Of a stretch of 64,000 bases of DNA, positions 20,728-30,900 are shown one piece after another. Position 1 is the stretch's first letter, and every line of letters starts with the position of its first letter. Origin of the DNA: Chryseobacterium tructae (GTDB lineage: Bacteria > Bacteroidota > Bacteroidia > Flavobacteriales > Weeksellaceae); NCBI RefSeq assembly GCF_030409875.1, contig NZ_JAUFQR010000001.1, positions 868,001-932,000 on the forward strand. The letters run 5' to 3'. The translations under genes were made by a program, and so were the position numbers. The notes under the pieces were generated by a model that did no database searches, was not told the DNA's origin, and was given only the letters and a program-made list of their open reading frames with translations.

Positions 20728-22348
20728 TTATTTCTTAATCAGCTTCGCATTCGCTGTTTTATTATTATCCGTTTTTATGGTCACCAAATAAGCACCCTGC
20801 ACCAAAGCCTGGGTATTCATCTTAGTCACTCTGTTTTTTGTTTTAAAGTTCTGAAGTTGTCTTCCGCTCATATCATACAGCATAATATCAGCTTCCTTAA
20901 AGTCAAAGCCGATTTCTACATAAGCATAATCGGACACAGGATTCGGATAGATCTTGATATCATATTTTTCAATCAGATCATTGACCTGCTTATCACCCAG
21001 CTTTACTATCTTCCAGTTTTCTTTACCCAATTCTTTGGCGCTTGTTCCGGCTAAAACGATAGAGCCATCCCTATTGAGTTTCAAATCTGAAAGTCTTTCT
21101 TCTTTCTGTCTGGATTCCCCACTCACGTGTTTTCGCCATTGTTCGTTTCCGTTTCCATCCAGATACAGCATCCAGAAGGTTTCGTCATCTTTTTCTATTC
21201 TTCCTTCTGCCTGGGTATAACCGCCTAAAAGAATTCCTTTTGAGGATTTGTCATCCGCTGAATGAATCACACTCATTCCCATCAGGATATCACGGTTTTT
21301 GAAGTTGTAGGACTTTTGCCATTGTTCATCACCTCTTTCATTAAGAGCAATCAGCCATAGGTCTGTCCCTTCTTCAATCCCTACCGTTTTGTTTCCTGAT
21401 CTTTCGGATCTGGATTCACCACCAATGATGTAGCCATTTGAAGTTAAAGCCAGCGTTCTGATATGATCGTCTGCTTTACCCCCAAAGTTCTTTTCCCATT
21501 CTACTTTTCCGCTTTTATCCAGTTTAACGATCCAATAGTCGCCTTCACCGAAGTTTTCTGTGGATTTTGCGTTGCGGGATGTGGGAGCTGTAGTGCGAGG
21601 TTCGGGATTCGGGGTGGTTTCACGAGGTTGATCTCCGGATCTCGGATCACGAACCTCAGAACTTCTTGAATAAATTCCCAATAATGCTCCACCATCTTTC
21701 GTTGGAATCATTTTCTCCACTTCGTCTAAGCCTTTTCCGCCTAATACAAGTTGGGAGAGTTCTTTTCCATCTTTGTCCAGTCTGATGATCCAGACATCTT
21801 TAGAACCATACCCTTTGGAAGAATTTTGTACATTTCCGGCAACGAAAAAGCCAAGATCTGTGCTCTGAATGACTGCTTTGGCTTCTTCATCGGAAGAAGA
21901 TCCTAATGTTTCTGCCAGATTTCATCGCCAAATTCATTGATCCTGATCAGCCAGATATCAGAACCGCCTTTGGAATCCTCTTTTTTATCCAGTCCTTTTC
22001 CGGAATAGGAGGTTCCTGCCAGTAGAAATCCTCCGTCCTGAGTGCCGACAGTAGCTGACAAGTAATCATGGTTATTTCCTGAAAAATGTTTTTCCCAGGC
22101 TTCTTGCCCTTGTTGGTTTAATTTAACCAAATGAAAATCGTAACCGTTGTTCTGCTTACTTCCTGAAGTTTGCTGTTTGTCGCTCTGAATAGAGCTTCCT
22201 GTAATAAGATACTGCTGATCGATAGTGGTAGTGACCTGGCTTAGAAATCCTGAGTAGAGGATTTGATGTCTTTCTGCCAAACAACTTCCTGAGCAGACAT
22301 ACCTACCATTGTGCATAAAGTATATGCACCGAGATAAAGTTTTTTCAT
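20728..22348 (-). CDS. T9SS-sorted repeat protein, frameshifted twice
   Basis: The reconstructed protein of about 540 residues starts at ATG 22348 (MKKLYLGAYTLCTMVGMSAQ signal peptide). It contains at least five units of the form DIWLIRINEFGDEIWQK...DGGFLLAG, which resemble beta-propeller blades. It ends in a type A T9SS sorting domain (IYPNPVSDYAYVEIG ... GAYLVTIKT), so it is exported by the Por system and anchored or released at the surface. Single-base losses near 22246 (GATTTCTAAG, one T missing) and 21910 (AGAAACATTAG, one A missing) split it into three frames. An in-frame segment SSEVRDPRSGDQPRETTPNP (about 21595-21664) looks like an inserted repeat. It heads the operon containing both Rhs-type genes, 9 bp upstream. 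Confidence 0.82.
21570..21664. repeat. Dispersed TTCGGGATTCG repeat inserted in the T9SS gene
   Basis: GGTTCGGGATTCGGGGTGG, followed by ATCTCCGGATCTCGGATCAC and GAACCTC, is related to sequences at 34130-34165, 41210-41250 and 51499-51527. It is translated in frame as a proline/arginine-rich, low-complexity segment. Confidence 0.55.
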
Positions 22349-22637
22349 TCTCAAGTATTCTTTGAATTATTATTAGTTACTTTTTTTGCAAATTTAACAC
22401 TTATTAACATTGTTTTTGTTTCATATTAAGGTGATTTAATGTGATTTTTATCACTGTTTGGTGGGAGTATTATTCACAAAAATATGTATGCAGGACGTCA
22501 AATCATGGCGTATTAAAATTTGATGTTGAAGATGATCAATTGGAATATAGATAGGCAAGTTGAAGCAACAAGTGTAATACTGAATTATTATGAGATTAGA
22601 AGAATAAATTGGGCATAGTTTGTCTATGAAATAAAAA

Positions 22638-22664
22638 AAACCTTGATCCAAAAGATCAAGGTTT
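22638..22664 (-). terminator. Minus-strand terminator without an obvious gene
   Basis: AAACCTTGATC / GATCAAGGTTT stem. On the minus strand it is followed by a run of T (the A-run at 22631-22640). The nearest upstream minus gene is tRNA-Gln, which already has its own terminator, so this may close a small RNA. Confidence 0.6.
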
Positions 22665-22882
22665 AGATGATTGATTACCATTCTATGATAGGTGATTGAT
22701 TTTTAATTAAAATAATTGAGATTATTTAGCAGACCAATCATATTTTTGCGATTAAAAATAATTTGTTTCTTCTATAAAAAAGTATAGATTTTGTATTCAT
22801 CGCTAAGTCTTGCAGCTGATTTGGAACAGAATGTTTATTTATTGGGAGTAGAGAAGGATTTTTGTCAAATTGAATAAAAACA

Positions 22883-22910
22883 AAAACCACTCTTTAAAAA
22901 AGAGTGGTTT
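22883..22910 (-). terminator. tRNA-Gln terminator
   Basis: AAACCACTCTTT / AAGAGTGGTTT stem immediately 3' of the tRNA on the minus strand, followed by a T-rich tail. Confidence 0.75.
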
Positions 22911-22911
22911 G

Positions 22912-22982
22912 TAGACCCACAGGGATTCGAACCCCGACTGACGGTACCAAAAACCGGAGTGCTACCGTTACACTATAGGTCT
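22912..22982 (-). tRNA. tRNA-Gln (TTG anticodon)
   Basis: Read on the minus strand this folds as a 71-nt tRNA: acceptor AGACCTA/TGGGTCT (with a T-G pair), D arm GTGTAACGGTAGCAC, anticodon loop TTTTGGT giving TTG, and T arm CGGGG TTCGAAT CCCTG, with discriminator A. CCA is not encoded. The TTG anticodon reads CAA (glutamine). Confidence 0.93.
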
Positions 22983-23150
22983 GTTTCGATGCTGCGAAAT
23001 TATAGAATTTATTTTAAATACGAAAATTAAAATTAAAAAATTATGAACATAATAGGGGATTAGCAGGCTTATACATTGATATCCAGAGAATTATTTTTTG
23101 TGAAATTTTTCCGAAATCAGGAAGGTTTTTAATGCTAAATAATAAAATCT

Positions 23151-23158
23151 TATCTTTG
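23151..23158 (+). promoter_or_regulatory. -7 box for der
   Basis: TATCTTTG matches TAnnTTTG and gives a leader of about 75 nt before the ATG at 23240. The leader contains a small stem GGGCTCC AAAAGTTG GAGTAACCC. Confidence 0.5.
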
Positions 23159-23239
23159 CAAAAAATTGGGCTCCAAAAGTTGGAGTAACCCATTAATAAC
23201 TTATCCTTAGCGCAGCAAAAGGATTATTAAACATTTTTT

Positions 23240-24550
23240 ATGTCGAATATTGTCGCAATCGTTGGACGTCCCAACGTAGGAAAATCCACGCTTTTTAACC
23301 GTTTATTAGAAAGAAGAGAGGCTATTGTAGATTCTACAGCCGGTGTAACCAGAGACCGTCACTACGGAAAATCTGACTGGAATGGAGTAGACTTTACGGT
23401 AATTGATACCGGAGGATATGATGTAGGTACAGATGATATCTTTGAAGAAGAAATCCGTAAGCAAGTACAATTAGCAGTAGATGAAGCTACTTCTATTATC
23501 TTTATGATGAATGTAGAAGAAGGGCTTACAGATACTGATTATGAAATTTACAGACTACTTAGAAGATCAAACAAACCGATTTATATCGTTATCAACAAAG
23601 TAGACTCATCAAAAGAAGAACTACCAGCAACAGAATTCTACCAGTTAGGAATTGATAAATATTACACTCTGTCTTCTGCTACAGGTTCTGGAACCGGTGA
23701 TCTATTAGATGATATTGTTAAAGATTTCCCTACTACAGAATATCAAGATCCTTTCGAAGGATTGCCTAAGATTACTATCGCAGGTCGTCCAAATGTAGGA
23801 AAATCTACAATGACCAATGCTTTATTGGATGTTGAAAGAAATATCGTAACTGATATTGCAGGAACTACAAGAGACAGTATCCAAACATTGTATAATAAAT
23901 TCGGGCACGAGTTTGTATTAGTAGATACCGCTGGGATGAGAAGAAAGTCTAAAGTAAATGAGGACTTAGAATTTTATTCCGTAATGAGATCTATCCGTTC
24001 TATTGAATATTCTGATGTTGTGATCATCATGGTAGATGCTACCCAAGGATGGGAATCTCAGGATATGAATATCTTCGGATTGGCACAGAAAAACAGAAAA
24101 GGAATTGTAATTCTTGTGAATAAGTGGGATTTGATTGAAGACAAGGAAACCAATACAATGCGTGATTTCGAAAAAGCAATCAAAGATAAAATTGGTCAGT
24201 TCCAGGATATTCCGATTCTATTCGTTTCTGCATTAACGAAGCAGAGAATCTTAAAAGCAGTAGAAGTAGCAATGCAGGTGTACGATGATCGTAAAAAGAA
24301 GATCAAAACTTCAAAACTGAATGAAGTAATGCTTCCTATTTTCGAAAATACTCCACCACCGGCATTGAAAGGGAAATATATTAAAATCAAATATTGTGTT
24401 CAGCTTCCTACACCATCACCACAGTTTGTGTTCTTCTGTAACCTGCCTCAGTATGTGAAGGAGCCATATAAAAGATTTACAGAAAACCAGTTGAGAAAAC
24501 AATTCGGATTTACCGGAGTTCCAATTGAAGTGTATTTCAGACAAAAATAA
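23240..24550 (+). CDS. der: Ribosome-assembly GTPase Der (EngA)
   Basis: Double-GTPase needed for 50S subunit maturation. The 436 residues carry two complete G domains: GRPNVGKST, DTGGY and NKVD in the first; GRPNVGKST, DTAGM and NKWD in the second. The C-terminal KH-like domain follows (FVFFCNLPQYVKEPYKRFTENQLR). The length is normal for the family. Monocistronic, with an upstream promoter and a terminator at 24569-24600. The tRNA-Gln gene is divergent upstream. Confidence 0.98.
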   Translation: MSNIVAIVGRPNVGKSTLFNRLLERREAIVDSTAGVTRDRHYGKSDWNGVDFTVIDTGGYDVGTDDIFEEEIRKQVQLAVDEATSIIFMMNVEEGLTDTDYEIYRLLRRSNKPIYIVINKVDSSKEELPATEFYQLGIDKYYTLSSATGSGTGDLLDDIVKDFPTTEYQDPFEGLPKITIAGRPNVGKSTMTNALLDVERNIVTDIAGTTRDSIQTLYNKFGHEFVLVDTAGMRRKSKVNEDLEFYSVMRSIRSIEYSDVVIIMVDATQGWESQDMNIFGLAQKNRKGIVILVNKWDLIEDKETNTMRDFEKAIKDKIGQFQDIPILFVSALTKQRILKAVEVAMQVYDDRKKKIKTSKLNEVMLPIFENTPPPALKGKYIKIKYCVQLPTPSPQFVFFCNLPQYVKEPYKRFTENQLRKQFGFTGVPIEVYFRQK

Positions 24551-24568
24551 TAGAACAGTGTTCATCAA

Positions 24569-24600
24569 AAAATCTGGTAGGGAAACTTACCAGATTTTTT
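24569..24600 (+). terminator. der terminator
   Basis: AAATCTGGTA / TACCAGATTT stem with an 8-base loop, followed by a T-run. Confidence 0.8.
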
Positions 24601-24668
24601 ATTTTAAACAAATTCTTATATATAAATAGCTAGAATATCCTTATCATAGAGGATAACTTCCAGCTTTC

Positions 24669-25151
24669 TTATAGCCATTTTTCATAAACCACTCTTACAG
24701 GACGATATCCCTGCGAGGCTAGCCAACGCTGCATTGTATCATTGTTGCAAAGCGTAAAGCGGTAGATTTTGCGAATGCTATAATCAGAATAAGAGTTTTC
24801 AAATGCCTCGTTAAGGGCGGAGTAGATCCCTTGTTTTCTGTATTCCTTTTTTACATATCCTTCAGAAACATAAAGATCATCACCGTCTCCCAATTCAAAG
24901 TTACTGTCATCTTTTTCATCAATATATCCAAATAAGAAGCCTATAGCTTTTCCATCAATTTCTGCGATAAGAAAAGTGCCATCGTTTTCATCCTCACATT
25001 CTGTCATAAATTGAAGATAACGATCCCGGATTTGACTCCATTCAGCAGTTTTATCATTCATTTCTTTTTCGGAAACATGAAGCTCACCTACCAGTTCGTC
25101 TACAATAGGTAGATTTTCTGCAATGTTAATTTTTTTGATAGAATAATTCAT
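24669..25151 (-). CDS. GNAT-family N-acetyltransferase
   Basis: 160 residues with the GNAT acetyl-CoA signature region (VSEGYVKKEYRKQGIYSALNEAFENS, with the Q/RxxGx turn) and a preceding strand GKAIGFLFGYI. The end (LCNNDTMQRWLASQGYRPVRVVYEKWL) is typical of the fold's last helix and strand. The substrate is unknown. It follows the Pls-like gene on the same strand, but the gap of about 135 bp contains a GGAAG repeat fragment, so co-transcription is possible but unproved. Confidence 0.88.
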   Translation of the reverse strand: MNYSIKKINIAENLPIVDELVGELHVSEKEMNDKTAEWSQIRDRYLQFMTECEDENDGTFLIAEIDGKAIGFLFGYIDEKDDSNFELGDGDDLYVSEGYVKKEYRKQGIYSALNEAFENSYSDYSIRKIYRFTLCNNDTMQRWLASQGYRPVRVVYEKWL

Positions 25152-25244
25152 AATGGTATTTGGTTTTTATAGAAATGGGAGAAAGGAAGAGGAAAGGTAT
25201 TGTATTTAAAAAATCAATGAAATGATAAATATAAATTCTAACGT

Positions 25245-25285
25245 GTAAGATAACTTCCATCTTCCATCCGCTGGCTTCCTGCTTG
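25245..25285. repeat. GGAAG-type repeat fragment (minus orientation)
   Basis: ATAACTTCCATCTTCCATCC then GCTGGCTTCCTGCTT lies between the GNAT gene and the Pls-like gene, as at 8083-8125 and 57770-57815. Confidence 0.6.
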
Positions 25286-25286
25286 A

Positions 25287-28200
25287 TTATTTTCCTCTTA
25301 ATGGGCTTCCGCACCATGAAGTATTATCAGAAAGAACTTCTCCTTTCATCACGAGTGAAAGAGGATCAATATTAACATTGTTCCCGATTTCCGTATCATA
25401 TAAAATAATGGTTCTGGAATTGATAGTTGTCTGACTTCCTATTTTTACACCTCCTACCTTCATAATTCGGTCTTCAAAAAGATGGGTTTGAGGGCCACAG
25501 TCTTCATTCAGCATAGATTCGTCACCGATGGATACCATGTCAAACTCTGTAATATCAGTGGTATTAAGCCATACTCTTTTACCGATTTTTACTCCTAGGA
25601 AGCGCATAAAGAAAGGCAGCCACCAAGTGCCACGAAGGAAATCAAGGAAGAATTGCACAGGAAGAGCTTCATAGATGGTGGTAATTCCTTCACTTAACCA
25701 TACTTTAAGGCTGTACATAGGCATTTCTGTTTTCTTATATTTTCCTATACATATCCATTTTAGTAATGCTGTAAAGAAAAAAGAAGGTAAGGCAACGATT
25801 CCCAGATAATAAAACGGAGCAAGTAATAATAGATAAAAAATTTTCCCTTCCAGATAAGTACTAGTATAAGCAATAAATAAGACACTGCATATAATAATTA
25901 CGGTTTGTGGAAGAATAATTCTGATTCCTTCTACAATTGCTCTAGCCAGTTTCAGACTGAAAGGTGGATTATAGGTGAGATTATCCTGAAATACATCCGA
26001 TTTTTGTCTAGAAGGTAGTCCTATTGGCGGAGACCCGAACCAGTCTCTTTCAGATGAGTTTTTAAGCTGTTCTTCAGAAGGTGCCTTACTCAATACACCA
26101 ATCAACATATTGTCTCCCAATTCATATCCTTGCGGAATAAGTCCACTGTTTCCTACAAAGCTGTTATTTCCAATGGTTGTTTTGGATAAAATTAATTTTT
26201 CATTTCTCACATCATGTTCTCCCAGAATAACGGCATCAGCAATAAAAGAGCCTTCACCAATTTCCAAAAGATGATGTGAAACATCGCTGGCTGTCGATAT
26301 TTCTGCATTTTTACCCACTTTTGCACCCATCATTCTGTAAAATTTACTGATATAAACTGATGCAAAAAGAGGATGTACGATGATGAGCGATAAATTGAAG
26401 ATCTGATCTTTGATCCACTTTCTATAATAGGTGAAACTATATACCGGGTATATTCCTGGTTTCATTTTGTATTGTAAAATCCTCGTAAGAATACTTACCA
26501 CAGCTATAAACAATAAAATATAGACAGTAGAAAGTATCGGAGCCTGCCATAGATAATAAAAACTATAGTCGGAGGAACGATCATCCAGATAATACAACGT
26601 ATACAATGTGGGGGCTAACGGTAAAACAATCAGAAGCGGAAAGAAAAATAAAGAACACGAATAGAGTAGTGCATATCTGTTTCTCTTGGCAGCTGATGAT
26701 AACTTAGGAGCTTCAACTTCTTCTCCTGTTTTTACCCTTATCTTTTCAGCAGGGCTGCCGTTCCATACTTCACCGAACCCGATTTTTTCACCTTCATTCA
26801 GGCAGCTGAGATCCTGAAGTTCTCCAAATTCTTCAATCACCGTATCTCCACATACAATTACAGAAGATCCTAGATAAGAATGCGCTTTGATATGAACTTT
26901 TCTGATTCTCAAAATACCATTTTCAACGGAAGCATTGTCGATGCTGCAGCCTGAGCTGGTATTTACATTCTCGTCAATGGTAACAAGATCCTCTGCTGCG
27001 ATAGGTAATAAACTTAGCTGGGCACTTGGATGCACTTTTACACCAAGCAATTTTAAATATTTAGGATATAAAGGTGTTTCTACGATAAATTCAGAAGGCA
27101 TCAGTCTTTTGATGGTTTTCCATAGCCACCATCTGAAATAATACCAGCCCCAAAGCGGATAATCTCCTTCTTTGATCTTACCAATTACTAACCATTTGGT
27201 TAAAACAATAATGAGAGAATATACGGGTGGGATTAAAGTATATAATAAAAAGGCACTTAACAAGGCGTAATGCAACCCATATCCGTTAATCTGAAAATAA
27301 TAATAACTTAAATAAGGAAAGAATATCTGGATACTCAATAAGGCAAATACAACCAGAAGGCTTATCGTTTGAGCAATATTACAGGCGATATACTGGAATG
27401 TTGAAACCCTGTGGAAAGGTTCGTGTTGTGATGTCTTTTGGCTTTGTTTATTTTTGAGGCATTCCGAATAGGCAGATAAAGGACGATTTTCATAAATTTC
27501 CTTTAATGAAGCGGTTGGAATTCCTGCTTTTTGACGTAAATGGGATACCAATGTCGCAGCAAGCAGAGAATGTCCCCCAAGATCTGTAAAAAAATCCTGA
27601 TTCAGATTAATTTCTTTTCCCGGAAATACCCATTTCAGTGTTTGTAATAATCTTTCTTCTACAGGAGCTTCAGTATCAATATTTATATTATCATTTTTTT
27701 CATGAACAGTAAAGCTTTCCGGGGTAGGAAGTCGTTTTCTGTCAATCTTACCGCTTGGCATTCTCGGCATTTCCTTCAGCTGAACAATAGAAATAGGAAC
27801 CATATACGGAGCCAGAAATTTAGCCAGCTTTTTTCTCATTTCATTTTCATCAAATGAGGTATCGTTGTTCATAACAACATATCCTACAAGTTGTCCCTGT
27901 TCGTTAGAATCCTCTTTCACCGCTACAGCAGCAGAAGAGACATCCTGAAGCTGGTTCAGGCGTGTTCTATTTCGCCAAGTTCAATTCTATAACCTCGAAG
28001 CTTAATTTGATCATCTATTCTTCCTTGAAAATCAATAAACCCATCCTCTCGTATAACAACGGCATCTCCTGTTTTATAAATTGTATCTCCGGGAAGTTCC
28101 GGAAAAGGATTCAATAAAAACTTTTGCTCAGTCAGCTCCGGAAGATTAAAATATCCATTACTTACTCCCGGCCCGGAAATAATCATTTCGCCACGTTCTC

Positions 28201-29206
28201 CTCTGGGAAGGATATTCATGTTTTCATCAATAACGGCGATATGATAATTGGGAAGAGGAGGGCCAATAGTGAGTTCTTCCTGACTTGTCAGTTTTACCAT
28301 ATTGGATGAAACAGTGGTTTCCGTAGGGCCGTAGCTGTTGATAAATATCCTGTAAGGCTTTGCCCATTTCTCCTGAACCTGCTTGGTACATGCTTCTCCA
28401 CCGGTATTAATAAACCGGATGCCGGGAACTTCATCAATAATAGCCAAAATACTAGGGACAGCATGGAGTACCGTGATTTTATTTTCTGTTAAAACCTGGC
28501 TGAGTTCATCAATAGCTTTTACTGTGGTAGCGTCGGCAATCCAAATGGTGGCGCCTGCAAAAAGACTGATCCATACTTCTTCGCACCACATATCAAAAGA
28601 AACTGAAAACCCTTGATAGACAATATCGGTGTCTTTTATTCCTATAAAGTCTTGTTCGGAGCGAATCAGATGACATATATTCCGATGGGAAATAGGAATT
28701 CCCTTAGGATTTCCCGTACTTCCAGAAGTAAATAATACATAAGCCCAGTTGTCCGGATCTGGAGTGTCATTAAGGGCAGGAACGATTCCTTGAGGTTGAG
28801 CAGGAATTGTTGATGGCTGACAGTGGATATGAGCATCTGTATCAGAAAAATATGTTTTCACATTAATATCAGTAAAAACTTTCTTAATTCTGTCTTCCGG
28901 CATTTCTCTGTCTAAAGGAATATAAGAGGCTCCAGCCTTTAAAATTCCAAGTATAGCAACAGGAAGCTCAAGACTTCTGGGATACCAGACTCCTACACGA
29001 TCACCAGGCTGTATACCCTGACTTTGTAATTGCAGGGCGATAGCATTGCTCCAGCTGTCTAATTCAGCATAGGAGATTCTTTTATCTTTAAATATAAAGG
29101 CTGTTTTGTCTTTATATTTTTCAAAGGTAGGAACCAGTAATTCAGGCAGAGTTTCATCTTTTATAAACTCTGGAGTGATTTTACCTAAAATCAGGCTTTT
29201 CATCAT
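25287..29206 (-). CDS. Pls/PosA-like single-module NRPS (epsilon-poly-amino-acid synthetase type), frameshifted
   Basis: About 1,306 residues after repair. It has an adenylation domain (FTSGSTGNPKG, INSYGPTETTV, DTIYKTGDAV, PSGKIDRKRLP), then a carrier domain with the phosphopantetheine Ser in FFTDLGGHSLLAATLVS. A long C-terminal half has about six membrane helices alternating with left-handed beta-helix (hexapeptide) domains. That layout is the one described for epsilon-poly-L-lysine synthetase Pls and its relatives, which polymerise an amino acid without a condensation or thioesterase domain. The substrate cannot be read from sequence. The frame breaks near 27960 (GCCTGAACC should be GCCCTGAACC). 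The start is taken at 29206 (MMKSLILGK) because the earlier codons look like leader. Confidence 0.85.
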
Positions 29207-29295
29207 TAAAAAAATAATATAATATGTGTTGGGAAAATTATATAAATATAACTTATTTCTACTCATGTCCAATCTGCAAATTCGTTTTTTAATTG

Positions 29296-29303
29296 TAATT
29301 TTG
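29296..29303 (+). promoter_or_regulatory. -7 box for upp
   Basis: TAATTTTG matches the consensus and sits about 45 bp before the upp start. Confidence 0.45.
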
Positions 29304-29348
29304 CAGCAATTAATGTTTTACTAACTCTAATTAAAACCTAAAATCTTC

Positions 29349-29998
29349 ATGCTTACTATTTTATCGCACAATTTTTCCCTTGTAAATGAATGGATTAATG
29401 AACTTCGAAACGTTGAAGTTCAGCATGATCGAATGAGATTCCGAAGAAATATGGAACGAATCGGAGAGATTGCGGCCTTTGAAATCAGCAAAGGATTGGA
29501 AGTAAGAGATGTTGAATCCAAACTCCTTTAGATACTATTAAAAGTAAGGAAATTGCTGTACAACCAGTAATTACAACCATTTTAAGAGCAGGTGTTCCTT
29601 TATTTGAAGGAATTCTTAATTACCTTGACAGAGCAGATTGTGGTTTCGTTGCCGCTTACAGAAAACACGATGCCAATGATTATTTTTCTATCAAACAAGA
29701 TTATCTTACATGTCCTAATATTGAAGGAAGACCTTTGATCGTAGCAGATCCCATGTTGGCTACCGGAGCTTCATTAATTGAAGCAATCAAAGATTTGCTG
29801 ACGAACGGAAATCCAACCCAACTTCATATTGTAGCAGCTATTGCTTCAAGACAAGGAGTAGAAACTGTTCAGAATGCATATCCTGATGCTCATATCTGGG
29901 TAGGAGCCATTGATGAGCAGCTAACATCAAAAGGATATATTACCCCAGGATTAGGAGATGCCGGAGATTTAAGCTACGGAGAAAAACTTCAACGATAA
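29349..29998 (+). CDS. upp: Uracil phosphoribosyltransferase, frameshifted
   Basis: Converts uracil and PRPP to UMP in pyrimidine salvage. About 217 residues after repair. Visible are ILRAGVPLFEGILNYL, the PRPP loop VADPMLATGASLIEAI (a variant of the usual DPMLATGGS) and the C-terminal uracil-binding PGLGDAGDLSYGE. The frame breaks at about 29515: GTTGAATCC should be GTTGAAATCC, which restores VRDVEIQTPLDTIKSKEIA. All catalytic parts survive, so a sequencing deletion is likely. Monocistronic, with a terminator at 30047-30084. Confidence 0.94.
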
Positions 29999-30046
29999 TC
30001 ATTGAAGAAACATTCCAGAAATCTTTTATTAAGTTCAACAATAAAC

Positions 30047-30084
30047 TTGGTCGTACTTTACCCATGAGGTTTTTGTACGACCAA
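30047..30084 (+). terminator. upp terminator
   Basis: TTGGTCGTAC / GTACGACCAA stem with an 18-base loop, followed by TTTT. Confidence 0.65.
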
Positions 30085-30172
30085 TTTTGTATTAGGAGCT
30101 ACCTTCAATAATGTTTTTAATATATTGTGTTGTTTTTTGTAAAAACAAGTTAGCTCACAACAATGATTATTT

Positions 30173-30826
30173 TTAAACATCCATAGCCATCACCAATACG
30201 CTCACTTTATTATCACCAACATTTAAAATCTCCCATGCAATAGATGAAACGGTTGTTCCTGTTGTAAAAACATCATCAATCAATAGAATGTGTTTTCCTG
30301 TAATGGGCTGAGTAACCGAAAATGTATTAATGGTTTTGAGCCGATGTTGTTTATCCTTTAAAGCTTGGGCTTTAGAATAATGATTTCTTTTGATTAGCTG
30401 ATGATCAAATGGTATTTCATAGTATTTTGAAAGCGTTTCTGTAAAAAGATGAAGCTGATTGTAGCCCCTTGCTCTCAATTTTTTAGGATGTAGTGGTACA
30501 CTCACCAAAAGATCCGGTTGCTGGCCTTTAAAGTCTAGTCGTTCTGTTGTCCACTCGGCAAGAATTTTTCCCGTTACTTCTCTGCTTTTATATTTTAATT
30601 CATGAATAATCTTCCGGCTCAAACTTTCTTCTTCAAATTGTATAAGTGCGTAGGTGTTTTCGACAGGAAAAAGAGTCTTACATTTTTCTTTCACCGGATT
30701 ACTTTCGAAATAGTCATAATGCGTAAAATGAATTTGATTAAAGCATACATCACAAACCAAAAGATCTGCTTCAATAATTCTGTTACACTGAAGACATCGG
30801 TTAGGAAAAAGCAAGTCTAAAATCAT
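30173..30826 (-). CDS. comF: ComF-family phosphoribosyltransferase-like protein
   Basis: 217 residues with an N-terminal zinc finger (RCLQCNRIIEADLLVCDVC), a helical middle and the PRPP-binding motif HILLIDDVFTTGTTV near the end, the standard layout of ComF/GntX proteins. In naturally competent bacteria ComF assists DNA transformation; in others the role is unclear. It sits 74 bp downstream of the ScfR-type regulator on the same strand and may share its transcript. Confidence 0.9.
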   Translation of the reverse strand: MILDLLFPNRCLQCNRIIEADLLVCDVCFNQIHFTHYDYFESNPVKEKCKTLFPVENTYALIQFEEESLSRKIIHELKYKSREVTGKILAEWTTERLDFKGQQPDLLVSVPLHPKKLRARGYNQLHLFTETLSKYYEIPFDHQLIKRNHYSKAQALKDKQHRLKTINTFSVTQPITGKHILLIDDVFTTGTTVSSIAWEILNVGDNKVSVLVMAMDV

Positions 30827-30900
30827 AAGTGTGTTTTTACTAAGATATGAAATAGTTTTCAGTCTCTATTTCGAAACCCTCAGATCCTCAGCTCCTCAAT

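Larger units (their letters stand above)
22349..22911. other. Gene-free stretch between the T9SS operon and tRNA-Gln
   Basis: No credible coding region. It holds the minus-strand hairpin terminators at 22638-22664 and 22883-22910. Between the two hairpins a short minus-strand transcript is possible. Confidence 0.5.

Noticed and set aside
22451..22681. 76-residue minus-strand reading frame
   Set aside because: It spans the terminator hairpin at 22638-22664 and shows no family or coding context.
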